A DNA stretch of 64,000 bases from Aquilaria yunnanensis. Taxonomy: Eukaryota > Streptophyta > Magnoliopsida > Malvales > Thymelaeaceae. The notes below the pieces were generated by a model. That model ran no database searches, was not told the DNA's origin, and saw only the letters and a program-made list of their open reading frames with translations. The position numbers were made by a program, and so were the translations under genes. Location of the stretch: assembly GCA_039654915.1 (NCBI GenBank), contig CM077594.1, positions 91,278,893 to 91,342,892 on the forward strand. Direction: 5' to 3'. This document shows, one piece after another, positions 21,852 through 32,340 of this stretch; the stretch's first letter is position 1, and the number at the start of each line of letters is the position of its first letter.

Positions 21852-22400
21852 CTATGAGTCGAGGATTTGCTTCCCATCCAGTTTTCTTACAAGCTGGCAA
21901 ACAGGGTCATTTACAGTCAGATTTCCGAGACTGTAACGGTTTCGTTCTTCATGAAAAATGCTCCATAAACCAAGAAGTTCACGTTGCACAGATCCACAAG
22001 AATGCGTCTCAAGAGTCAATTGGATATCATCCAACGAGTCCTTACTCAGGCCATTCTTAATGAATCGTATTTTATCTTCTCGATTATCAGAGATCATCCC
22101 TAAAGAACGACATTTAGTATTACAAGTCCACCGTCCACATTTATGGCAGACTTGTAACCTTTTCGCTCTTCGCTTTTTGGCATAAGAGCTTTTGCCTATA
22201 CCAGGCATGTGAGACACAAATGCCTCTGGGATTTCACCTGCCAGACGAACCTTGGCTTCGATTAACCACCGCACATCTTCAGGGATTCCTTTGTGCATCA
22301 GAACTCTTAATCGTTCACAGCGAACTTGGTAGATCTTTTTGAGAATGTTCATTGGGAGATAAGGGAAATACTTTCGCAAGGCGGAAAAAGTAGGATCCAT
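21852..22400 (-). CDS. virus-like cysteine-rich nucleic-acid-binding protein, copy 3
   Basis: 182 residues, the most diverged of the three but still gap-free against the others. The conserved core reads GKSSYAKKRRAKRLQVCHKC with the same C-x2-C-x4-C-x3-C spacing. The C-terminal motif NDPVCQLVRKLDGKQI is shared. It is the copy nearest the 5' LTR. No clear TATA box lies within 150 bp upstream, so it may be expressed from the LTR or from a weaker promoter. The strong retention of cysteines, basic stretch and exact length across three diverged copies argues that all three were maintained as proteins. Relationship to carlavirus/vitivirus proteins is by motif only. Confidence 0.7.
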   Translation of the reverse strand: MDPTFSALRKYFPYLPMNILKKIYQVRCERLRVLMHKGIPEDVRWLIEAKVRLAGEIPEAFVSHMPGIGKSSYAKKRRAKRLQVCHKCGRWTCNTKCRSLGMISDNREDKIRFIKNGLSKDSLDDIQLTLETHSCGSVQRELLGLWSIFHEERNRYSLGNLTVNDPVCQLVRKLDGKQILDS

Positions 22401-25400
22401 TTTCTAGGAGGAAGTAAAAGAAAGAAGGGGTGAAGAAATCAGTTATTATGGGCAACTGAGAAAACCGACTTGAGAGTCACGAAGTACCGTATCTGCCGTT
22501 TAACCGGAAAAGTGGATCCTACTTCATTTTGATGTGATAGATATTTTTTATATTCCATCGAGCTGACGTCGATCCAGTCCTCGATTATTAAATCCATTGT
22601 CCGCTTTTGACAAATTTTCAACGACAATATTTCTTGATGTCTGCCTTATCTTTGACTATCTCTTATCTTGGATGCTGCTAAGCTGGCATCAATCCTGTCC
22701 TTCCAGGTGTAGCCTCAATTATTGAATCAATTGCCGGGCTTTTGACATATTGTCTACCTTATCCTTGAATTCCTGATGCGGGTTGGTCCCGCATATTAGC
22801 TGTGTATCCAGTGATAGATTGGTAAGAGCTGATGACATTGAGATCTCAGCTTATACTGCTGTAACTGTGCTGTGAATGTGATTCCTGTTTGGTCATTGTC
22901 ATGTAAAAGCCATGCATGCATGATGTGAAATGCATGAATGCAAAGCATGTGTAATTGATGGTTCTTTTTTATTTTTATTTTTATTTTATTTTTTTTATTT
23001 TTATTTTTGGATTGATCTAGTTCTTTATGTCTTTGCTTTACTGGATCTTCTTTGTGATTGCCTTCTTGGACTATCATTGAATCTCTTTATGCTTTCCAGC
23101 TTTTGTTCACTGCCTCAAAAGCCCAACTCTTTTCAAAATCCTCTTTCTTTGACTTGTTCTTTGAATTTTGGCCTCAATTTCTTTAAAGTTGTCCCACCTC
23201 ATAATTTATATCTCTTTTGAATACTCATCCTTTGTCATGGATTTCATACTATCAGAGGCTTAACTTTCAATGTTTCATTGTCCCTTTTCTTGTGGCCGTG
23301 TCGACACTTGTTTACCCCCATGTTACAGTCCGAATGATTGCTCTTCCTTAGACTCAGGTTCTGATCCATAAGACTTGCCCCCTTGTCTATTGAGCTTCTT
23401 TCTTGGCAGTACTTTTCTTGCGCTTAGTAGAGACTACTTTGCCCCCTTGATTATGGTGTTTATGTGGAAAGAGATATCATCTCGCCTTTGATTTAACAGA
23501 AGGTTGAGGATTTCTAGACCTTTGTGATGGCACTTGATCGTAAATTTCTCTTACAAGAACCACATCTTATTAAAGAAAGACTCAAGCTATCTCCTTACTT
23601 TTAAGTCTACATACATTAATGAATAATGGTTTGGCCTTAAAGAAAAACTTTCATCAATTTTCAAAGCTTGACAAAGTAATTTACGGTCTTTGTTTTCAAT
23701 TAAAATGTCCTGCCATTCTTCCCTTTCCAACTCGAAGACATAAACTGTGCAAGGCAATAAGGTAGAAACATGATTCACAATAATAGCCTTTTAACTGAAT
23801 GAGGATGATATCGAGAGGTAACTGTTAGGCGTGAGGAAAATTAAGTTTGAATATTTTTTTTTGTTGCAGTCTTTTAACTGAATGAGAATGATATTAAGAG
23901 GTAAATATTAGATCTGAGTAAAGTTAAGTTTGAGTGGTGTGAAAGAAGGGTCTTTTAATACTACTCGTGAGCAGATCTGATTATGGTAAAAAAATTAATA
24001 GTGATGACCTCAAACTTGCCACGTTTTCTAGAAAGTTGGACCTCATCTGTTGCCCCCCAACTATCGTAATCTTTATGTACACTTGGTTTGAGGGTTACTT
24101 TTGTTTTCTAAACCGCCTTTGCAGGTTTTCAGTCTAGAATCCATAGCTCACTTTTTTCTTTTTTTCTTTTTTTTTTTTTACTTTTGCTCTAGTTTGAGCC
24201 CTTTTTCCTTTTTTTTTTTTGTTTTTTTTTTTTTTAGCTATGGTGATGACATACTTGATAACTCTCTTGAAGTGAGATGACTCAAGTGGCCTTGCTTGCT
24301 CGTGCTTGTTCTCAGTTCTTTTTGGTTTTGAATTTTTCCTTGTTGGCTTTTTGATGGAAGGGATGAACTTTTTCCTTTTCGGAGTTTTTGTTACAGAGAA
24401 CCGAGATCATAGCCTTCTTGAAATGAGATGATTCAAGTGGCCTTACTTGCTTGTGTTTACTCTCAGTCTCTCTTTTTTTGGTTTTGAATTTTCCCTTTAA
24501 TGGCCTTTGATGGAAAGCATGAACTTCTTTCCTTTGTTGGAATTTGTGTTGCGGAAAACTGAGAATCTTTTTTTTTGTATTGAGCATTTGTGAGAATTGG
24601 GAGGCCACTGAAGTCATTTAATATGAGAGCTACCTTGTTTGGAAGCTAACCCCAGACTTCTTGCAAGGATGTTGATAACCACTATGAATTCTTTTTTTTT
24701 TAGAGTTGGGGTGCAACATATGAAATCCTTCTTACTAGATTTGACAGCACTTTCAAGATCGCCACTATTAAATCTCCCTTAACTTTTTTATTTTCACCCA
24801 CGAGTAGTATCGTTTTCAAAGCAAAGTATGATAGCAATAATGGATAGTATAATGGAAAGGAGTGAGAGATGGATGTAAAAACGGAATTTTTTGTAAGAAG
24901 TGGTAGAATGTGTAGGTGTAATAATTGAATTTTTGGTAAAAATTGGTAGAATGTGTAGAAGTAATAATGGGATTGAAAAGTGGTAGAATGCACACGCAAC
25001 ATCTTTTTGTTAGAGAACAAAAAGAATTACCGGTTGTCAAAAAGTAAAGTGTGATGGCAATAATGGATAGTATAATGGCAAAGAGTGTAAAAATGGAAAG
25101 TAGTAGAATGCACGCATTACATCTTTTTGTTGTACCAGAAAAAGAATAGCAGGTGTCCATTTAACAAAGACTACACCCTAGATTCTGGACTAAATCTAGG
25201 AGATTTTTACTATTAAATTACTTTTGCAAGCTTTCAAAGATACAAGTTTATTCAAAGGATTCCCTGTCATTCAAAAGTGTGTGCGGACTGTTAGGTCAGA
25301 TCTGACTTGGAGCCCTTCCAAAATTAATGTAATTCCAGCTCAAAATCTTCACTTTCAATTACCAATCACATCATGGCCTAGCAACTTAGACTCGACCAAC

Positions 25401-26573
25401 TGTTGGACCTTGAGTTTCAGCACCACAGACTTTTCAGTTACATTTGGGATTTGGGTCACACCAACTTGGAAGAGAAGGTCACTTGGTCTTTGCTACTATT
25501 GATATAGATGATAGCAGAATGCCTTCTTCAGCAAAGACTGTGATTAACTTTCCTTCAAAAATGAATTTCATTTTTTTGGTGTAATAAGGAGGGAATTGCT
25601 CCGGCCATATTTTCTATTTTGGACTCTATATCTATGAGACGTCCTTCGGTTTGTTCTGCCATTAGTCTTGTTTGGAGCCGAGTTGGATATCGGTGTTAAG
25701 GTCCAATTTTACCTTTTTAAAGGAATATTTATTTTATTAAATTCTACATGTATGTGATTGATGCAATGAATGCATGCATGCAAAATAAGATTATGTTTTT
25801 ATCAGACTTTGTATGTACGTGATTAATGCAATGCATGCATGCAATGAGTGAGTTTGCTTATCCATTATCGTGGAACTTCAAAACTTTTAGTTGTCATTAT
25901 AAAGACCAAAAAGTTAGCATAATTTGATGCGTGGTTTTGATGCATGAAGAATAATTGCACAGAACGGAAGTATAACAAAAGAAAAATAAGGTTATTAACA
26001 AGTTAAATAGTAATTAACAATTCATGAAGAATTATGGATAAACAAGTTAAAACCATACGAAGAAAAGTGTATAGTAACAACACAGCATAACAAGGATATG
26101 CTTATGGTGTTGGTAAAAATGGTAGAAATTCTATGGTCAGTTCTATGGTTAAGTGGGGAGTTCTATATGCATAAGGTGGCTTATCAAAAAGGCAAGGGAT
26201 AGTTCCCGAATCCCGTCACTAAATCATAGTGACGGCCCGATTCCTTACCCTCTAGGGTTAATGTAAGGAATGGATTAATTCGAGTCGTAGCTTTTCGTGG
26301 GCCCATGCAGAGACTAACCGTCTCAGAAGGCAATACACTACTTTGCTACTTTGAAACCGGTGAAGGCTTGGAGACCATGGCCTCACAAGGACAACAACAC
26401 CAATTCCGCTTAGAAGGAATCCTGTTCGATTTGAGGAAGCTCGGGTATAGAGCTTCATTTTGTGAATGCATAATGCATGTTTTCGCTAAGTAAATATAGC
26501 ATATAAAAATCCACATAAAAAGAAGCAAAGCAAAACAAAACAAATCAAGTTTTAGGCTCGACTCACTAACCGT
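22401..26573 (-). other. 5' leader/interior of the LTR element without recognisable genes
   Basis: 4.2 kb between the primer-binding site and the first cysteine-rich gene, where gag-pol would lie in an autonomous element. Frames are short and none shows gag, RT or integrase motifs. Local duplications are visible: 23785-23935 (about 87 bp, twice, TTTTAACTGAATGAG), 24300-24560 (about 170 bp units, TTGGTTTTGAATTTTCC), 24830-25110 (TGGTAGAATG repeats) and 25745-25850 (about 78 bp, with GCATGCATGC). Long T-rich runs occur at 24150-24235. A minus ORF of 101 codons at 24312-24617 is only lysine-rich repeat translation. It may be a decayed gag/intron region or unrelated filler. Confidence 0.5.
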
Positions 26574-26593
26574 GTCCCCAGTGGAGTTGCCAA
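26574..26593 (-). other. primer-binding site
   Basis: Two bases after the 5' LTR end (minus strand ...GTTGCCACA) the sequence reads TTGGCAACTCCACTGGGGAC. It starts with the TGG complementary to a tRNA CCA tail. From memory this type resembles the tRNA-Arg-like site of Tat/Ogre elements. The exact tRNA should be checked against a tRNA set. Confidence 0.78.
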
Positions 26594-26595
26594 GC

Positions 26596-29123
26596 TGTGG
26601 CAACGTCGGGTTTTCTGGGAGTCGCCACCAATCAGTTTTCGCTTAGGTCGATTGGACACCTAAAATATTGGTCTGCAAGAGTTCGGGGGTTCGGGAGTAC
26701 GGTTACGTTAAGACAACTTTGTTAAAACGCCCAAAAATTGGTACCTTAGTTGATTTCAATTTTGTCTTGCTTTGCTTTAAAAATATTCAGTCAATGTTCT
26801 AAACAGAAATTTTAACTGAATTAGTCGGATGTGGATTTTTGGTAATTAATTTGTATAGAATTTTATACTTCCGAACCATGGACTCTGCCGAGTCATTTGG
26901 ACACGGAAGATTTGATTCCGAACCATGGACTCTGCCGAGTCATTTGGACACGGAATTTGGTGAAATTTTAAATAATTTAATCCATATTGTAAACATGGAT
27001 TTTTATCTTTGTATTTATTTAATTTATTTAATTAAAAAGGTTGATATTTTTCCAAACCGTAGATCCTGCCGGATCATTCGGATATGGAAATTAATTTAAA
27101 TTTAATTTATTATTAATTATTTAATTAATTATTATTAAATGGTACACATAGACTATATTTTTCAAAAATGTAATTTTTTATTAATTATGTCAAAACTAAT
27201 TTTATATTTATTAAAAAAAAGGGCTATTTAATTTAATCATATAATTAAGCTTAGCATTAATTTCTAAACTAATTCATAACTTTAATATTCCAAACAAAAC
27301 AAAAAAAGTAAAACAATGGCTAATTTGTAAATCAGAACAATATTAGAGTTTTGAATAGACAAATCAAATAAATCCAGGGGTAAATTATTTATTAAAAATG
27401 TTTATCTAACCTAATCATGCAATTATACTTAATCTTATTTTTTTTGTTTCTTCATGCTCATAATCAAATGAACAAAATAATAAATAAATAAATAAATAAA
27501 TGAAAATAAACATTGGTGACCAAATTGTAAATCAAAACAACCTCAAAGTCTCAGACTAACAAATCAAATAAATCCAAGGACAAATTATTTATTAAAATTA
27601 CCTATCTAACTTAATCATATAATTAAGCTTAATGTCAATTCCTAAGTTAATTTATGCCTTTAATTAGCTGAGCAAACAAAAAGTATAATAGAAAATAAGT
27701 AAATTAATGACTTAATTGTAAATTAAAACAAATTAAAGTCTCAATTAGACAAATCAAATAAACCCAGAAGCACAAATTAAAATTATGTCGAAATTATGGA
27801 CTTTCATAACTGGGTCAATAACGAGCCGATTTGCGATCCGGGTTTCGTTATTCAATTTTAATTTTGGTTTATTTATTTATTTTAAATAAAATCCAAACCA
27901 TGGATTCTAACCGAACCATCTGGATATGGACTTTTGTGATTTACTACTGTCCTAAATTCATTTTTAGAATTTTATTAAATCCACGCGGAATGATTTTTTT
28001 AGATGCATCGTGAATATTAAATAATAATTAAACTATCCCAAAATTAAATAGATAAACAAACTAAGAAAAAAAAATTCAGATTATATTCCTACATCAATTT
28101 TATGGCTAAATTTAAATGAATGGTCAAAATAGACAAAATAAACAAAGGAACTTAAAGCAAAGAAAACAATAAAACTTGCTGAGTGGTTAATCTGCAAAAA
28201 AAAAAAAAAAAAAAAAAAAAATTGAATATGTTAGTGACTTACATGATCAAAATAAAGAAAAGCTAAGGTCTAAACAGAATTTTACCAAAAAAAAAAAAAA
28301 CGTAAAAGAATAGTCTTTGACTTCTGGTCAAAAATTAAAATAAATAAAAAATAAATAAAAAACGTATGGCGTTTACTGCCTTCTTCTTCCTTCAGGCGTC
28401 GTCCGACGAGCACGGCAGAGGACGACGGCTAGGGGGCGCTGGAGCTGGGTGGCTGGTGGCGCGACGCGAGGGTGATCTGGCTGGCGGGTGAAGGCGAAGC
28501 TGGTGGCGAAGGCGAAGCTGGCGGTGGCTGTCGGCAGCTGGAGACGGCTGGAGGTGTGATCGACGACGGCGAGCTCGGACGGGCCGTCGACGCAGAGGAG
28601 GAGGCCCAGCCAGCAGAGGAAGGGCATCGGGCTGGAACAGAGGGGGCGAAAGGGAAGAGAGAGGGAAGAGAAGGGAGAGATGAGAGAATGAGCGAAGATA
28701 GGGAGAAGCCGAGAGAGAAGAAGAGAGAAATTTTTTTTTTTCGAAGAGAGCCCTCGTGAGAGGGAGAGAAGATAAGATTTTCTCTCCAATGATAGAGGCC
28801 TAGAGCCTTCTAAAAATATCCCAGCCTTTCCCCAGGAAGGCTCAGCTGGGGAAGGAATTTTTTTGTTTTTAATTTTAATTTTTTTTTAATTTTTTTAATT
28901 AATTAATAATTAGTTAAGAAATAATTAATAATTAATTAATATTTCTAATACACACATACAGATATATATGTATACCTATATATATATTTTAACTAACACC
29001 ATATGACAAAAATGTCCCCCACTAAACTAATAATATATTATTTTTGTTAAATTAATTTTTTTAGTTAATAATTTTTAATTAATTAATTTTTTTTTAATAG
29101 TCGGACGAAATTGGGTGTCAACA
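26596..29123 (-). repeat. 5' LTR of the 17-kb element (right copy)
   Basis: 2528 bp, near-identical to 12111-14627. Differences seen include A/G at position 10 of the LTR, single substitutions near 26708, 26792, 27077, 28391, 28398, 28467, 28610, 28669 and 28753, a shorter A-run near 28196 and an added T-run near 28880. At roughly 0.5 percent divergence the insertion is recent. Confidence 0.95.
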
Positions 29124-29185
29124 TGATTGTTGGAGTTGTATGGAATGAATGCGTATAGTGGAGGTTTGGTGACGGAATTGTGCTA

Positions 29186-29691
29186 GACAAGAGTTTTTGA
29201 AGTAACGATGGCTATTAGTCACAAATTATTACTAAGTAGCGACGGCCATGTGTCACTACTTGTTATGCGTCACTAATTAGCGACGGTCATTCATCACTAA
29301 CTAGCGATAGTTATCCGTCACTAACTAACGACAACCATTTGTTACTAACTGGCGATGGCCATGCGTCACTAACTAGCAACGGTCATGCGTCAATTAACAA
29401 TGGTCGTGCGTCACAAATTAGCAATAGGCAACCGTCACTAAGTTAATGACAGCTAACTGTCACTATGTAGTGACTTCCAACCATCGCTAAATCTCCGGTA
29501 ACTCACCTGTGCTGAAAAATTAGTGACCATCACTATTGCGATTGTTCGACATCGCTAATTTGCAAGGCAGCCGTCGTTAGGAAATTTGCTGTGAGGGAAT
29601 TAAAAACGGACTGATTAGTGATGGCCTGCCATTGCTAAAACCAAATTAGTGACGCCAATGTCTGTTGCTAAATCAACTTTTTCTTATAGTG
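29186..29691. repeat. right subterminal repeats and terminus of CACTA element 2
   Basis: About fifteen copies of AGCGACGGNCATNCGTCACTAA-like units, then TTTTTCTTATAGTG as the terminal inverted repeat. They match the motif class at 8868-9800 and close the element split by the LTR retrotransposon. Confidence 0.8.
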
Positions 29692-31239
29692 GGTGTATAT
29701 GGTAAAGATGAGGATGAATCTAAAGAAGAGTATGCTCTCAAGCTTCCACCTCTATTCTGTTGCTTTAATGGGATGCTTATTTTTTTTTTTACTTCCATTT
29801 TTTTCGTGTCTAATACTTTGATTATGTTTAGCCTAGGCTTTAATTGTTTGCGTCTTCTTCAATAATAATCCAATAATTTTCTAAAAAAATGTATTGTTCA
29901 ATTTTTATATATATTCACCTTTTTTTTATTCCTCGGTTTTCAGCTTTTAGCTATTACCTTTCACTATAAGGAAAAGAGGCAAATAAGCCATTCAGGTTTT
30001 TAGATAAGCAAATCAGCCATCATTGTTTTTTTTGTAATTAAATATATCATTAACATTGTGTGATCAGTGTAATTTCGCCATTTCCGTTACAATTGCCAAG
30101 TTGAACACGAATGTAGAAAATGAAGGCAACATAGCGAACATTTGTAAAGGATGACATGACACATACTATCTTAACTTAGTCCCTAAATTTTTGTCTCTTT
30201 CCCAAAACTTTATTTTTTTCTCTTTTCCACCATCGTCTTCCTCCTTTTCCTCTCTCAACAAGTAGCAAGTGGGATCGTTGTCTACCATATACTTGCCATG
30301 TTACAAGACGACAATATAAATATTCGAAAGTTTGAAACTCTCCCAGAAGCATGCCCTAAAATAGGCTGACATAATCTAAGATTCTAGTGTCAGTGTACAT
30401 TATTGTTTTTCTTTTTTTTTTTTTTCGTTCTCTGATATCAAAGGATGACAATTCATGGTGGCTTTTTGGTATACAATTTTTAACAGCATGCTGATTTATG
30501 TTCAAGAATTCACAGCTGAAATACACCTCAAATATAATCTTTCATGATATTTTATAACTTGCGAGTAGCACAAGAAGTAGGTGAAGTGATCAGTTGATTT
30601 TTATAACTATGCTTATGGAATATGAACTCTGATATCAAGAAAAGACCATAGCAGACATTTGGCTGGGTTCAAGCAGGTTCAGTCGAATAGAGCTAAAGGT
30701 TCCAAAGCTCAGAAAAAGGAAAAGTGAATTTGCCATAATTCCTCTAGCAATTGTTATTTGGACATTGGGCAAGGAACGTATGTTTTCCCCGGGTGGAAAG
30801 TCCAACCATTCTTAAGCATGGATGCATAGAAACTCCAAGGGAAAAATTAAAGTCTCTTTTCTGATGTCACCAAAATTGAGAGATTTTTGAGCTATTCTTA
30901 GAAAGCTTAAAAAGTGTTGGGCAGAAGCATAAAAAACAACAACAAACGAATAAGCCAATTAAAGTGAGTGCTTCATCATCTCACCCTCCACTATATTTAC
31001 ATCACCTTTTTTTTTTTTGTCATTTTTCTTTTCTTATTTTCTTTAAAATTTTTTTTGACGTCCTCTTCTAATTCCAGGGCAAAAATTTTTGATATGCCTC
31101 AAATCATGACAGTATCAGTATTTTGTATTACTCCAACCTTTTCTTATTCTCGAACTTGATCTTCCTCTTGATTCGCTCATTCCTCTCCAACGGTTTTTTT
31201 ATCACTCGACCATGAACATATTATTATTTTCATATTTTT
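29692..31239. other. unassigned region
   Basis: Immediately right of the CACTA end an open stretch (VYGKDEDESKEEYALKLPP, about 29693-29750) looks exon-like, but I cannot assign it. A frame at 30652-30830 (containing SRIELKVPKLRKRKSEFAII) is also open for about 55 codons. Neither has a recognised domain. The remainder is AT-rich with T-runs at 30412-30425 and 31009-31018. Confidence 0.25.
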
Positions 31240-31845
31240 ATTTAAAATCTTCTAATTCGATTATGCTCCAAAAGCGTAGTTGTCACATCTTTAATCTGCA
31301 AAGTATCTCTTCTAACCATTAATGGAGTCATAACCAACTCATAAAATCTTAATAAAGAATTCATCAAGATTATCACCGTATCTTCATCTTCAATCTTCTC
31401 CCTAATACTTTATAATTGTGTAACAAGCTTATTGAACTCATTCAAGTGTACAACTAAGCTAGTTCCATCTTTGATTTTCAAACCACATAATTGTATCTCT
31501 TCACTTCAAGTATAACTTGTTAGTAAAAGACTTTGCCATATACTTAGCTTCAAGCTTATCCATCAATTCTTTTAGAGAGGTATTGTTCAATATATCATAC
31601 TTGAGTTATGGTACAAGAGTTAATCTAATTATAATCACCACAATTTGCTCTGTCTCCTTCCACTTTGAATCCATTATTGATCCTAGCTTTATTCCAAAAC
31701 ATATAACCAAGTTTTTGTTGAATTATTGCATCCTTCACTATTCACTTTTAAAAACTAAAATCTTCATATCCATCAAAATGATCAATCTCAAGACTAAATG
31801 CCCAAGCTATTTCATACCAAGTTTTGATACCACTTTTTTGGTGGA
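31240..31845 (-). pseudogene. Copia-type gag remnant with PBS-like site
   Basis: Minus-strand reading gives, from about 31700 down, fragments resembling Copia gag (LKELMDKLEAKYMAKSFTNK, then DTLQIKDVTTTLLEHNRIRR) with many intervening stops. Near 31825-31840 the minus strand reads AGTGGTATCAAAACTTGG, close to the Copia primer-binding site TGGTATCAGAGC. This places the element on the minus strand with its LTR to the right. Confidence 0.65.
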
Positions 31846-31931
31846 AGCATATGTAAGAAACCAAGCCATCTCCCAAACTCTCAATAACCACTCTTCTCCA
31901 AGTCTCACCATACACCACCCCTAAACCTAAG

Positions 31932-32340
31932 AAACAAAGCTCTATTTATAGAACTATAAAACCTAAGCCACATCAAAATAGGCAAATTAAATCATAAACA
32001 AAACCTAAACTCAATCCTAAAACAATTTGGATTAGCAACAACTTCAAATCCTCTTCTTTGAATTTGAGCCAATCACCCCAACAAAAAAGGAAACAAAGAT
32101 GGAGCTAGGGGCTAGAGTTGTCTCAGCCTAAACAAAACCTAAACAAAGCTCTATTTATAGAACTATAAAACCCAAGCCACATCAAAATAGGCAAATTAAA
32201 TCCTAAACAAAACCTAAACTCAATCCTAAAACAATTTGGATTAGCAACAACTTCAAATCCTCTTCTTTGAATTTGAGCCAATCACCCCAACAAAAAAGGA
32301 AACAAAGATGGAGCTAGGGGCTAGAGTTGTCTCAGCCCCC
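31932..32340 (-). repeat. tandemly duplicated Copia LTR segment with TATA
   Basis: Two copies of a roughly 200-bp unit (starts 31932 and 32141, offset 209 bp) are nearly identical through GGGGCTAGAGTTGTCTCAGCC. Each contains, on the minus strand, TTCTATAAATAGAGCTTTG, a good TATA box. The location just upstream of the gag remnant fits LTR U3/R sequence. Confidence 0.75.

Larger units (their letters stand above)
12111..29123 (-). mobile_element. 17-kb non-autonomous LTR retrotransposon carrying LOG and virus-like genes
   Basis: Two near-identical 2.5-kb LTRs (12111-14627 and 26596-29123) begin TGTGGCAAC and end GTGTCAACA on the plus strand. The flanking pentamers are TGGTT (12106-12110) and TGATT (29124-29128), a 5-bp duplication with one change. 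In the minus orientation a primer-binding site follows the 5' LTR (26574-26593) and a polypurine tract precedes the 3' LTR (14628-14640). Cargo in order: three 182-codon virus-like cysteine-rich protein genes, an intronless LOG gene, and 3.8 kb of tandem repeats. None of the open frames over the 12-kb interior shows gag, protease, reverse transcriptase, RNase H or integrase motifs, so it fits the LARD class (large retrotransposon derivative). The tandem-repeat 3' region and PBS type suggest a Tat/Ogre autonomous partner, which is inference. Confidence 0.93.
8848..29691. mobile_element. non-autonomous CACTA element 2, split by a 17-kb LTR retrotransposon
   Basis: The left end is CACTTCTAAAAAAATATTA (from 8848). 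The reverse complement of the right end is CACTATAAGAAAAAGTTGA (ending at 29691). Both run into TTAGCGACGG / CCGTCACTAA subterminal repeats (8868-9800 and 29186-29680). Flanking triplets are GAT on the left and GGT on the right, a possible 3-bp duplication with one change. Removing the LTR element at 12111-29123 leaves about 3.8 kb with no transposase, so this copy is non-autonomous. A Stowaway MITE (11358-11580) is also inserted in it. Confidence 0.72.

Noticed and set aside
31517..31924. 135-codon plus ORF
   Set aside because: It is antisense to the Copia gag remnant, whose minus-strand residues match the family better.
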